This document shows, one piece after another, positions 50,701 to 64,000 of a stretch of DNA of 64,000 bases. Under the pieces are notes generated by a model that searched no databases, had not been told where the DNA came from, and saw only the letters and a list, made by a program, of their open reading frames with translations. This stretch comes from Hirundichthys speculiger (Eukaryota > Chordata > Actinopteri > Beloniformes > Exocoetidae), in contig JAGFBZ010002567.1 in assembly GCA_018398805.1 (NCBI GenBank), positions 863,501-927,500 of the forward strand. Direction: 5' to 3'. Position numbers and translations under genes: made by a program. The number at the start of each line of letters is the position of its first letter. Position 1 is the first letter of the stretch.

Positions 50701-51994
50701 TGGAGGGGTGCTGATATGGGCTTGACACCTTGTAGTAACCACCATCTTCTCTGTATACAGACGTATTCTATGTTTTAAATGAAAATTCTGTGTCACCTGC
50801 AGAATATTTTAACTGTGACCTTTGAGGTGGTTGGATATCTCTCTGAGGATGCCTTGAATGCGTTCATCCAAGTAAATGCACACCACATCAGATTCCTTTC
50901 TCTATTACTAACTAGCTCTAATTCAGGAAAGCCCTTTAAAATGTAACACAATGTTCCACTGTCTCAGGATCTGCTTTGGGAAAAGAAGTTTTCTAACAAA
51001 GAAGGGGAACCCATGACCATCATCCGATTAAAGGTATCGCAGTGGACAATGGATCCCCAGTGGCTGAAGTGATGAATAACACCAGCTTTGCTATCTATTG
51101 ATGAGTTAAATGCTTCATTTGCTGGTGGTTAAAGGGTCACATGTGTCTTGTGTGTTTTCAGGGCATAGTTTCATTTGCAGGTAAGGCCCATCAAGTGATG
51201 CTGCAGGGGGTGCATGAGCTGTATGAGCTCAATGAGACTCCGCAGCTTTGGGAGGAGAGCCAGCCGATCAACAGGCTGGTTTTTATAGGTGCGCACCCAC
51301 AAAAACACACACTCAACCTTGTACAGCTATCCTCATTTGGACGTAGTATTAACTGCTGTTTAATGTGCCATAGCCCCACTTTTAACCTTGCCTTGATTAA
51401 TACCGTAGCTCTAACTTTGACCTCAGACAGTCTGGACCGGGATATGGTCTCAGTCAGAACCACAACTCCTGACAAGGACCGTGATTATACTTGAATGGAC
51501 CTAGATAGGGTCTTAATGAGCTGTTTGTCCAATTCTTACATGCTATTGTTAGCGCAGTAACTTCCATCAGATGTTTTAGTCACTTTGACAGATATCTGTT
51601 AATGTTTTTAAACAGTAATTTTGCTGATACTAATCTCATGTTAATAGTTGAGACTAAAATTGACTGAAAATGTTTAAAGTATTTATTTATATGCACTATA
51701 CTTGTAAAAAAAATGCCTTATTTTAAGAGTCCTTAATTTCTGAATCATTTCTGCAGGTATTCCAGTTTATTTGCAGAAGGTTATTTGGAAAATAACAGCA
51801 GTCATTTAAGTTTAGTAGCAGCTCATGCTAACTCAGGATGTTTGTCTACAAAGACCCTGTTTGTGTGTTTGTATTCATGTATGTAGCCTGCCTTAAATTA
51901 GTCTCCTTTCTGTTTTATAGGCAGGAACCTGGACAAGGACATTCTGCAGAAGCATTTTATTTCTGCTGTGCTGCCGGACATGGAGAAAATGTAG
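37400..51994 (+). CDS. cbwd: COBW domain-containing protein / ZNG1 zinc-chaperone GTPase (complete, 15 coding exons)
   Basis: This is a G3E-family GTPase of the COG0523/COBW group. The vertebrate ZNG1 (CBWD) proteins deliver zinc to methionine aminopeptidase METAP1. Coding blocks: 37400-37499, 37644-37730, 38163-38259, 39458-39549, 42896-42955, 43519-43556, 44610-44657, 45098-45184, 45308-45352, 45959-46015, 48320-48371, 50803-50871, 50968-51033, 51162-51288, 51921-51994. These total 1,099 nt; one extra A in exon 7 explains the odd base, and the intended product is 365 residues. Visible features: METAP1-docking motif CPELVPI (7-13), Walker A GYLGAGKTT (31-39), metal motif CLCC (89-92), ETTGLADP switch, guanine motif NKTD (185-188), and a C-terminal COBW domain ending in [13 protein letters not shown]. 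Length and order match the family. Confidence 0.93.
37644..37730 (+). CDS. cbwd: cbwd/zng1 coding exon 2 (Walker A)
   Basis: The acceptor is atgcag|GTGC. It encodes [20 protein letters not shown] and AVILNEFGE. It completes the P-loop and includes the NEFGE signature of COBW GTPases. Confidence 0.95.
38163..38259 (+). CDS. cbwd: cbwd/zng1 coding exon 3 (CxCC metal motif)
   Basis: The acceptor is ctgcag|GTAGT and the donor is TCAA|gtacgt. It encodes [20 protein letters not shown] and [12 protein letters not shown]. The GCLCC motif binds zinc in this family. Confidence 0.95.
38761..38935 (+). mobile_element. Short non-autonomous hAT-like element (MITE)
   Basis: A 175-bp insert in cbwd intron 3 is bounded by inverted ends CTGGGGCGCCG and CGGCGCCCCTG. 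It is flanked by a perfect 8-bp direct repeat TCTTCCAG (38753-38760 and 38936-38943). GC-rich GGGGCCC-type motifs fill the interior. The 8-bp duplication is characteristic of hAT transposition, and a perfect copy suggests a fairly recent insertion. Confidence 0.82.
39458..39549 (+). CDS. cbwd: cbwd/zng1 coding exon 4 (switch/Walker B)
   Basis: The acceptor is tttcag|AGACAA and the donor is CCAG|gtaaca. It encodes [20 protein letters not shown] and [11 protein letters not shown], the nucleotide-sensing switch of G3E GTPases. Confidence 0.95.
40560..41520 (-). mobile_element. Decayed Tc1-like transposon
   Basis: Minus-strand frames recall a Tc1-like transposase. Near 41480-41400 a helix-turn-helix-like stretch ([10 protein letters not shown]..., NIIKRS..ESG) is visible. 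At 41306-41112 it reads [35 protein letters not shown] and [13 protein letters not shown], the segment before the first catalytic Asp. Further pieces continue toward 40560. Stops and frameshifts are frequent, and terminal repeats were not identified. Confidence 0.72.
41621..41708. repeat. (AT)44 microsatellite
   Basis: An uninterrupted 88-bp AT dinucleotide run in cbwd intron 4. It is probably polymorphic in length and its assembled length may not be accurate. Confidence 0.98.
42896..42955 (+). CDS. cbwd: cbwd/zng1 coding exon 5
   Basis: The acceptor is cggtag|GAGC and the donor is GACG|gtaaga. It encodes [19 protein letters not shown], nearly identical to mammalian ZNG1. Confidence 0.94.
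43519..43556 (+). CDS. cbwd: cbwd/zng1 coding exon 6
   Basis: The acceptor is ttgtag|GCATC and the donor is CTACAG|gtatgt. It encodes [13 protein letters not shown] (mammals: GIITIVDSKYGLK). Confidence 0.92.
44610..44657 (+). CDS. cbwd: cbwd/zng1 coding exon 7, with an apparent 1-bp insertion at the donor
   Basis: The acceptor is catag|CACC. It encodes [15 protein letters not shown]. The end reads GCGAAG|gtattt, which puts exon 8 out of frame. With one A fewer (GCGAG|gtattt) the junction gives AARQIAVAD as in the family. The doubled A is at 44655-44656. Confidence 0.88.
45098..45184 (+). CDS. cbwd: cbwd/zng1 coding exon 8 (NKTD)
   Basis: The acceptor is tcccag|ACAAAT and the donor is GTCAG|gtcagc. 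It encodes [20 protein letters not shown] and LIQVRDTV in the frame that begins one base into the exon. NKTD is the guanine-specificity motif. Confidence 0.93.
45308..45352 (+). CDS. cbwd: cbwd/zng1 coding exon 9
   Basis: The acceptor is cttcag|GTCC and the donor is TCAAG|gtaagt. It encodes [14 protein letters not shown] (mammals: SINGLGQILETQRS). Confidence 0.93.
45959..46015 (+). CDS. cbwd: cbwd/zng1 coding exon 10
   Basis: The acceptor is atacag|GGTGG and the donor is GCAAA|gtgagt. It encodes [18 protein letters not shown], matching VDLSNVLDLHAFDSLSG of mammalian ZNG1. Confidence 0.92.
48320..48371 (+). CDS. cbwd: cbwd/zng1 coding exon 11
   Basis: The acceptor is taaaag|GCTTG, weaker than its neighbours, and the donor is GACAAG|gtttgt. 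It encodes [17 protein letters not shown], aligning with LQKKLQHVPGTQPHLDQ. Confidence 0.88.
50803..50871 (+). CDS. cbwd: cbwd/zng1 coding exon 12 (COBW C-terminal domain)
   Basis: The acceptor is cctgcag|AATA and the donor is ATCCAA|gtaaat. It encodes [20 protein letters not shown] and FIQ, the start of the C-terminal COBW domain. Confidence 0.92.
50968..51033 (+). CDS. cbwd: cbwd/zng1 coding exon 13
   Basis: The acceptor is tctcag|GATC and the donor is TTAAAG|gtatcg. It encodes [20 protein letters not shown] and LK (mammals: NLLWEKNVRN...MEVIRLK). Confidence 0.93.
51162..51288 (+). CDS. cbwd: cbwd/zng1 coding exon 14
   Basis: The acceptor is tttcag|GGCAT and the donor is ATAG|gtgcgc. It encodes [30 protein letters not shown] and [13 protein letters not shown](D/E) and NRLV(L/F)IG are conserved in the family. 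Confidence 0.94.
51921..51994 (+). CDS. cbwd: cbwd/zng1 coding exon 15 with stop
   Basis: The acceptor is tttatag|GCAGG. It encodes [20 protein letters not shown] and EKM, then TAG at 51992-51994. The RNLDKDIL(K/Q) block is conserved. The tail is shorter than in mammals. Confidence 0.93.
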
Positions 51995-52396
51995 TTAGAA
52001 GCCTTTTTCTCTTTGTCTCATCAAAAGCTGTTGATTTCAGTGCAGATGTTGTTGTGCTGGCCCATCTGTGAAGCTGAGATTGTCTTCTGACATTCTTTGC
52101 CTTTTCTGTCCATTAAATGAGAGGATGGCTGGAGGTGACTGCTGGGTCATTACAGTGATCAAAGTTGTCACAACCTACTTTAAAAGTTACAGCAGAGGGG
52201 TGTATGTTAATTTCAAACATGATCTGTGTCTGTGACTTATGAGATGTTTGAACCCAAAGACACCTAAAGGTCTCGAGCAGTCAACAGCTTGCATTTTTTA
52301 AAAGATGACAAAAACTGCAGCTATTGAAGGTTAGAAAGCCAAGTAGCAATGAGCACATCTATAAAATGTGATACAAGCTGTTTTAAGACATTTAAA

Positions 52397-52402
52397 AATA
52401 AA
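52397..52402 (+). terminator. Candidate polyadenylation signal of cbwd/zng1
   Basis: AATAAA about 400 bp after the stop codon, followed by T-rich DNA. It is the first canonical signal downstream of the gene. Confidence 0.6.
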
Positions 52403-53780
52403 GTTTTCTTTTGTCTGTGGAATTCTAAAACTTTCTTTATTTTTGTAAATAATTATTCTAACTTGAAATAATTGTGTAAAATTGTTTTTTTTTCTTGTTA
52501 CAAAGCCAGACTATTAACGTTGACAAAATCTGAAAAACTAAACAGGTAAGACCATTATTCAAAATGTCAAAAAGGCCTGCAAGAAATGAAGTGAACAGAA
52601 AGTGATCAAAATACGGGGTGCTTGTTTCACAACTGTGACATTTGAAATATTGTTGGGTAAAGCAATGCTTTAGTAGCTTATGTCTCCTAAAAATGTGCTC
52701 AATTTCTTTATTCACATTGAAAATTAAGTATTTTCTACTTGTGCCACATATTGCCTTATATTCAAGGATTACATTTAAGGCTGTTTTTACTTTCTTTTCG
52801 TGGTGCTTAAATTTATGCATGTAGAGATTAAAAGGGATCCCCCCTCTTATTTAAGTATTAGTTGGAACAGTCATGTGAGAACATCCTTCACACGTTCAGC
52901 GGCGCACACAGTAGGCCCTGGCAGGTGAGGAAATGGGTGGAGTCGTCACAGCTTAGTTATTTGCAATGGTGATGTTCTAACAAAACGGTTTTAGAGCGTA
53001 TCCGTTGTTGGCCCGGTTTACTTGTGAAGATGGCTCTGCTCATTCATCCCGGTCGTAAAGCAGGGCTGGGCACAGGAGCGCATCGCGCAGCTGAGCCGTT
53101 TCCTTCTCGATTCTGATGCTGATGGACTCGTTAGGGCGACTATCCCCTCTTTTCTCTTCTGACAGCGGGAGGTGCCTACCACGGCCATTTTCATGGCCAC
53201 TGCACCCGCAGGCAATCCGAGGTGGCAAACTAAACGAACCCGCGAGGGGTGCCAAGAGGGAAACACTTGGTTTCTTATCACTATTTAGTTGGTATTTTCC
53301 CAGAACATCCCACCCCTGACTGTGCTGTTGCACAATTTAAGACATCAAACGACAACAAATGCAGCTACGCACAAGTCAAATCCCCTTTTAGCCTCTGAAT
53401 ACCCAGCTAAAGTAATTTCTAGTGTTTTTGATTCTGGGCGATGAAAGAGATTTAATTAAATAAAGCTGACATTGGTTGGATCGGTCATATGGAGAGCAGG
53501 CATTTCTCATAAGTTTTCTACAGCAAATGATAATATTTTGAGACTTTATTTTATGCAGGTCTAATTTAGCTTCTTTCCTATCACTTAACAATCAAAAAAA
53601 TAGTTTTAATCTTCCAGTTCAATGTGCCAATTGCGTTTCATCAATGCTTGAATAGACTTTACGCAATTGAGAAATCACGCAAGCTCCACCCCACCTTTGC
53701 TGTGGCTTCCCGCTGTGAGAGCCAACTCTGATAGGTCCGGAGGGTTAATGGAGCAGCTTTGTGGAGCAACAACCTCTGAG
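52403..53780. other. Intergenic region between cbwd/zng1 and foxd5
   Basis: No gene is supported. Its 3' part (from about 53650) is the foxd5 promoter side, with a CCACCCCACC box near 53687. Minus-strand open frames at 53018-53333 overlap in two frames without family resemblance. Confidence 0.55.
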
Positions 53781-53782
53781 GG

Positions 53783-53788
53783 TATAAA
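53783..53788 (+). promoter_or_regulatory. TATA box of foxd5
   Basis: GGTATAAAGC lies 151 bp upstream of the foxd5 ATG. The expected transcription start is about 25-30 bp further, near 53813, giving a leader of roughly 125 nt. Confidence 0.7.
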
Positions 53789-53831
53789 GCCTCTGCTCTT
53801 ACCACAGAAAACAGCAAGACCACATATGCAC

Positions 53832-53898
53832 TTTTACGCACGGAAGTAGGTGGATCTGCTTTTTACGCACGACAAACCCACAAGGCCGCTTTTACGCA
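53832..53898 (+). repeat. Three TTTTACGCA motifs at exact 29-bp spacing in the foxd5 leader
   Basis: TTTTACGCA occurs at 53832-53840, 53861-53869 and 53890-53898, each 29 bp apart, between the TATA box and the ATG. A related TTTACGCAATT lies at 53658-53668. The intervening bases are not repeated, so this is not a simple tandem duplication. Confidence 0.8.
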
Positions 53899-53938
53899 AT
53901 TTGGGTTTTTGGTGTTTTTGAACACTCTGCCTGTGACC

Positions 53939-54991
53939 ATGACTCTTTCTAGTGCATACAAAGAGTCACAGCGCACTGGATTGCTTCTAGAGTTTGAGGA
54001 GATTGACATCGTAGGCGAGGAAGAACCTGTACACAGACGGCTGTACAGGAAGGGATGCTCCACGGACCCCGGATCATCTGCGGAATCTAGCGTTGAATTT
54101 GACTCTTCAGAGCCAGACTCCTCTGGGGAAAGCGAGAACAGTTTCTGCGCCGAAGCTCCGCCGTCCAAGAAAGTCCAGAACAGCACAGTAAAGCCCCCCT
54201 ACTCCTACATCGCCCTCATCACCATGGCCATCCTGCAGAGCCCGCTGAAGAAGCTGACGCTGAGTGGCATCTGCGACTTCATCAGCAACAAGTTTCCTTA
54301 CTACAGAGACAAGTTCCCTGCTTGGCAGAACTCGATCAGACACAACCTTTCCCTAAACGACTGTTTCATCAAGATCCCCAGGGAGCCTGGGAATCCGGGA
54401 AAAGGTAACTATTGGTCCCTGGACCCTGCTTCTGAGGACATGTTCGACAACGGCAGCTTCCTTCGCCGTAGGAAGCGATTCAAGAGGAATCAGCCCGAGT
54501 TTGTTAAAGATGGACTGGTGTTTTATCCCAGCCTGAGCTTCTGTCGGCCGTACGGACAACCATACAGCGTGCAGGGCCAGGTGAACCCCGCACCTGTTAC
54601 TCCAATGCGGTACATGCAACTTCAGGATGGCATCATGCCCGTCTCTTCATACCACCTTGTGCCGCACGCTCTGAGCGGTCATGGGAAGTGCACCAGGCCT
54701 AAAGTCTCGAGGGCGCAGCCAGGCTCAACAGAACCAAAGCCTGACCCGCAGGGAAAATGCTCCTTTAGCATTGACAGCATCATGAGCAGCAGACCCTCTC
54801 CTTTCAGCCAACAGATCCCAAATCCACCGCAGAGTCCTTACAGTGGATACGGCCATCTCCTGTCGAGCCCAGCTGGCTGTTTGGTACCAGCACTCCTGCA
54901 GCCTTCAAGGACTCCCCTCTGCCCCCCACCCATCCTGGGCAGCGCTCCTTTAGTGAATGAGCATCTCAGACTGTCTTACCCACGCTGCTGA
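53939..54991 (+). CDS. foxd5: Forkhead transcription factor, FoxD family (foxd5 / FOXD4-like)
   Basis: An intronless 350-residue protein. The ATG at 53939 (GACCATGA) begins [10 protein letters not shown], matching the MTLS start of FoxD proteins, and an acidic [10 protein letters not shown] motif follows. The forkhead DNA-binding domain spans about residues 85-183: [57 protein letters not shown]. An eh1-type Groucho-binding motif FSIDSIM lies at about 276-282, fitting a transcriptional repressor. Fish foxd5, the FOXD4 counterpart, acts in early neural ectoderm and tail-bud patterning (family knowledge). The position next to cbwd and dock8 is the FOXD4 neighbourhood and supports this assignment over other FoxD members. 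The frame is fully intact, unlike three neighbouring genes. Confidence 0.93.
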   Translation: MTLSSAYKESQRTGLLLEFEEIDIVGEEEPVHRRLYRKGCSTDPGSSAESSVEFDSSEPDSSGESENSFCAEAPPSKKVQNSTVKPPYSYIALITMAILQSPLKKLTLSGICDFISNKFPYYRDKFPAWQNSIRHNLSLNDCFIKIPREPGNPGKGNYWSLDPASEDMFDNGSFLRRRKRFKRNQPEFVKDGLVFYPSLSFCRPYGQPYSVQGQVNPAPVTPMRYMQLQDGIMPVSSYHLVPHALSGHGKCTRPKVSRAQPGSTEPKPDPQGKCSFSIDSIMSSRPSPFSQQIPNPPQSPYSGYGHLLSSPAGCLVPALLQPSRTPLCPPPILGSAPLVNEHLRLSYPRC

Positions 54992-55185
54992 GGTCCAATT
55001 GGAAATTATGAAAATGTTTTTTGTTTTGCTAATTTCTTAAAGGAATGACTTACTTGCATGATATTTATGTGTGTGAACATTCAGAAGTCTGTTTTTAAAG
55101 AAAGCAATGTAAATAAGATTAGTTGTAATATATGACAGTGGCTAAAGGGGAAAACTTGATGGATTCCTCCCCAAAAAACTGTTAA

Positions 55186-55191
55186 AATAAA
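55186..55191 (+). terminator. Candidate polyadenylation signal of foxd5
   Basis: AATAAA 195 bp after the foxd5 stop; another AATAAA follows at about 55233. Confidence 0.65.
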
Positions 55192-55249
55192 TGTGTGAAA
55201 AAACAATTCGCTGTGTGATGATTTGGAAAGAAAATAAATTAAACTGATT

Positions 55250-55480
55250 GCAATAGATTGATGTACTTTATTGATCCCAAACTGGGAAATTGTAGTGTAG
55301 CAGCAGCAAGACAAGAGAAAACACAATATTAAATAGCAATATAAAAAACAGAAAGTATTCTATTTATACAATATAATTATAAGATCACATTTAAAAAAAC
55401 ACAAAAGCAATATAACAAGTGTAACATACAACAAATAGTGCAATGAGCTGCAATGGGCAATGAACAAATCGGGATAATTG
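55250..55480 (-). repeat. Fish interspersed repeat remnant
   Basis: The segment tactttattgatcccaaact, gggaaattgtagtgtagcag, cagcaagacaagag and the following text resembles a repeat seen widely in teleost genomes near retroelement 3' ends. There is no coding part, the class is unknown, and the orientation is a guess. Confidence 0.45.
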
Positions 55481-56513
55481 TTCTTTTAAAAAACACATTA
55501 TTCTGTCGTTTGTGTTCACTTGGCTGTGTAGATTTTGGCCTACTAGAGGGAATTTTATAAAACTGAAACATGAATTTTCTGCCCTTATAAAATAAGGCAC
55601 TGCATTTATTGGTTTTCCCTTTACAAATCCAAAAATCATAATGCCTCTGACACACACAGACACACGTGCATCTTTAACATAGGCCTGTTTTGCTCTCTAG
55701 TTTTCAATTTTTTTTTAAATATACCCTTATATATTGGCCATGAATGAATCTTCAGTTTCTCCTCAGTGGGTTATTTTAGGTGCACTTCCTCCATCCTGCC
55801 TCAAGGTTGCGGTGTTTATTAAAGTATTGGACTCAACTTAACCTGAAGACCCATGAAGACCTGTTGAGATGCACGTGACTATGATGATTAAGCCACAGTG
55901 TTAAATATATAATAAGACCCTCTGTGGATTCACAAATGTTCCAGACCAGTCATTATATTTCGTATTATAAGATGAAACGTGAGGCCTTGAAACAAAACAT
56001 GATCCCAAACAAAAACTGACATGTTGATTTTACTGAGTAATATGTTGCGTTTCATTCAAACTACTTTGAACAACTGCAGTCGTGAGTGGTATTTTCTCAC
56101 TTGGCTGTGGGGACAGCAGAAACACAGGCCGGGTCCAGTTACACACCGGTCCGACACAATCCCCCTCTCCCAACAGTCACATGTCTATTTTTGGCCCAAG
56201 GCTCAGCTGATTGTAGCCTCCGTCCCTCCCTGATTTTTTTTTTTTCCTTTTAGTCAGTCGTTCATGCCTATTAGGAAAAGAGGGAGTAGTCTAGTTTGAT
56301 AGCAGAGGGGTGTTTTGGTGACTGGGAGATGCTCCTCTCTTGGCTGGAAACTTGACTGGGGCGCTCACTCTGAACACAGCTCCCATCAGCTCCCATCAGC
56401 TCCCATCAGCTGGTCATTTCTCTTTACAGCCGGACAACTTTTTATCATTTCAGCCTCATCCAGCTGCAAACTCCCCACATCTAACTCCGGGCTGTCCCTC
56501 CCGCTGGGTCCCG
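55481..56513. other. Intergenic region and pgm5 promoter/leader
   Basis: No gene is seen between foxd5 and pgm5. A 10-bp unit TCCCATCAGC is repeated exactly three times at 56381-56410, about 100 bp before the pgm5 ATG. The frame is open upstream of that ATG, but the start is set by homology. Confidence 0.55.
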
Positions 56514-61916
<5,403 letters not shown>

Positions 61917-64000
61917 GTACGATAAACACACAAACATACACTCAGTAGATGTGAGCGGTTAAGTCACACCACACCATCTCTTCCCACTGATCGCTGCAGA
62001 GCCTGGTCTCTAGAGAGGTACAACACCCAGAACGAGATCTCTTACACACCCCTCTCTCTTACGCACACATTCACACTAGTTTACGCGCCTTCTAAAAATA
62101 TTGTCCATAATGTAAGACTACAGTGGAGCTGAGAGCACAGAGTTAAAGTAGTATGTGATCACAGCCTGTGTTGTAATGTAACCAAGGACAAGTACTTTGT
62201 TAGTGTAGTTAAGTAGAAGTTTGACTTATCTGCACTTTACTTCAACATTTCTATTTACTTTTACTCCACAACATATCTGAGATGAAATGCATACTTTTTT
62301 TTACCTTTCCTTACCATTTCCTTTGTTTGTTTCTGCAACGTCAAATAAAAATTGGGGACATCGTATTGGCAGGTAGTGATTCCATCATGGTCATGGTTGC
62401 ACCCACTGGTATTGGTGACTCTATTAGTAGTCAAAACCACCCCAACAACAACGGCAGTGAAGACAGCAGCTGGTGTTGAAGAAGAAAATGTTGCACACCA
62501 GTAGACATATTTAAAAGAAATGTTTTCCTATGCTGGAGTGAATGATTCATTTTACCAGACGAGGTGTGTCTTATATCTGCTTTAAGTCACTGAAATATTG
62601 ACATTAACATTGAGATTGACATCAGGACTTGAAGCTACAATGAACTCATCTCTTCCCGATGTTCTGGACTTGGCTTTCTCAAGTTCTTTATACTCAGCTA
62701 GAATACAGGACCTTATACGGAGTAGATGATTATACTCATGAGGATTTTAGTTTGTTTTGATTTTGTTTGGATACTTAATTTATTAGGGCTGACCCCACAT
62801 GGGAATAGATACATGGACTGTAGCGATCTGTGCTTGGAGTTTAGAGGACCACTTTGGTCACTTGAAGGGAAAATTGTTTTGGAAAAAAAAAAGTTGTGTA
62901 AAGTCCTGGTATGCCTGCTTTTTTAAAACTTTTATTTACTCCTTAATCGATCATGGACCTCTTAAAATAATTGCTAAAATGACAGCCTGAAAACTGGGCA
63001 TCTTACAATGTAAGTCAATTTTGAACCTTTTGAAGTCAGGAAAACCAGAATATGGGACTTTAAAACTGCCATTTGTTAGATTTATATATTTGAATATTTA
63101 AAAATCAACCAAATTAAGTATAAAAGAAAACAAAATAACTGTAGTGTTAACAAAAGAGCCACCAAAAACATTGTACTTAGGAGTGGGAATGGTCTGGCAA
63201 ACCTTGTAAAACCACTAGAGTTGATGTAAATAGTTGTAGCGTTTGGTCTGCCCTTCAAAAGAAGAGGAGGAAGTTATGCTGGCTGTGGAGGTATTCAACT
63301 CACAAGTCAGTCATGTTGACAATGCCAGTCACAGAGACCATTTAAGCCCAACTTGTGGACTGGTTAGGCACCAAATCATTCAGCAGTTGATGGTCACCCA
63401 TCTGCACTCCATCATTATGCATGAATGAGTCAAAGATGCTCACCAGTGAGCCGGCTGCTGACGGATAGCACGACAAATATTTGGAGCCGTTGATGACTCC
63501 TCATTTAAGATACAGACGCTGAACAAGGAATGGGCTAATGTCACTATGAGTTCTTTTTCACTACATGCTATTTTAAACTCATCCCCAGCCACACAGTCTG
63601 CTGTCGATGTGGTCCAGTTTCTTGGTTCATTTTCAAATCACTTGTGTTTTATGTGTGGTTACTCCTCATTTCCTGCCTGTGTTTTGTTGTCAAAAGTAGT
63701 TTGGAGATGAGTTGAGTGACTGTGTTGCTGTCATGGATTGCCTTATCAACACCGGTATCCTCTCTTGTAGTTACAATGAAAGTTGCCCAACAATGTCACT
63801 GTACTGTATTTCTGCAGTCTCTGTTGTGATATTGTGATAGTGGAGTGGCATTGCATTTCTTGTGTCTTAGGCCAGGAGCAGATGTGTGAAGTTTCTCATG
63901 ATATGCTGCCCCAACTGCCTGTTTTGCCAGGTTGGACAGTGAGAGGAAAGCACAAAAAATAAAAAACATAAGCACTTTCAGGCCGCATGTAAGAAGTAGT
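61917..64000. other. pgm5 intron 6 (to window end)
   Basis: I searched for the next pgm5 exon (expected VYETPAGW..., LCGEESFGTGSDH) on the plus strand and did not see it. A 65-codon open frame at 62282-62479 is unidentified. The rest is AT-rich. Confidence 0.55.

Noticed and set aside
53018..53333. Overlapping minus-strand open frames upstream of foxd5
   Set aside because: Two frames are open at once in GC-richer promoter-side DNA; no homology or splice signals.
53909..53938. Ten extra residues upstream of the foxd5 ATG
   Set aside because: The extension begins at TTG, not ATG. The ATG at 53939 gives the conserved FoxD MTLS start.
56340..56513. N-terminal extension of pgm5 to an earlier start in the same frame
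   Set aside because: The METSPIPV start aligns with mammalian PGM5, and upstream sequence holds a 10-bp tandem repeat and no homology.

Overview
The window is vertebrate nuclear DNA, almost certainly from a teleost fish. Genes are split by GT-AG introns, the base composition is AT-rich, and the repeats are fish types (L2-like and other LINEs, Tc1-like, pogo-like and hAT elements, CA/AT microsatellites). Exon translations match vertebrate proteins closely. No bacterial features or CRISPR arrays are present. I also see no tRNA or rRNA gene.

Layout: (1) Positions about 525-29213, minus strand: the 5' part of dock8 (16 coding exons, roughly the first 615 codons). The rest of the gene lies beyond position 1. 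(2) About 29,214-36,950: intergenic DNA with a CpG-rich dock8 promoter region and a patch of dead transposons (a LINE RT fragment, a Tc1-like fragment, and an almost full-length decayed LINE in the opposite orientation). (3) 37,400-51,994, plus strand: a complete 15-exon COBW/ZNG1 zinc-chaperone GTPase gene (cbwd/zng1). (4) 53,939-54,991, plus strand: an intronless FoxD transcription factor (foxd5/FOXD4-like) with a TATA box, a forkhead domain and an eh1 motif. (5) 56,514 to the window end, plus strand: the first six coding exons of pgm5. A LINE sits just behind the exon 4 splice donor, and the remaining exons are off the window.

The order DOCK8 - CBWD - FOXD4 - PGM5 is the same set of neighbours found in human 9p24.3 and in the duplicated pericentromeric FOXD4L/CBWD/PGM5 blocks of chromosome 9, so this looks like the ancestral single-copy arrangement. 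The genes have unrelated jobs: an actin-regulating GEF, a metallochaperone, a developmental repressor and an adhesion-associated phosphoglucomutase relative.

The most striking observation is that four otherwise intact exons in three genes (dock8 exons 4 and 11, zng1 exon 7, pgm5 exon 2) each carry one extra A or T that breaks the frame. Each extra base doubles a single A/T, and the frame returns to family-like sequence straight afterwards. I read this as a systematic indel-error signature in the assembly rather than loss of three genes. I found no convincing new molecular system. Smaller items include a TTTTACGCA motif repeated three times at exactly 29-bp spacing in the foxd5 leader, two hAT-type elements with recognisable ends, a 43-bp palindrome, and a diverged 350-bp direct repeat in dock8 introns.
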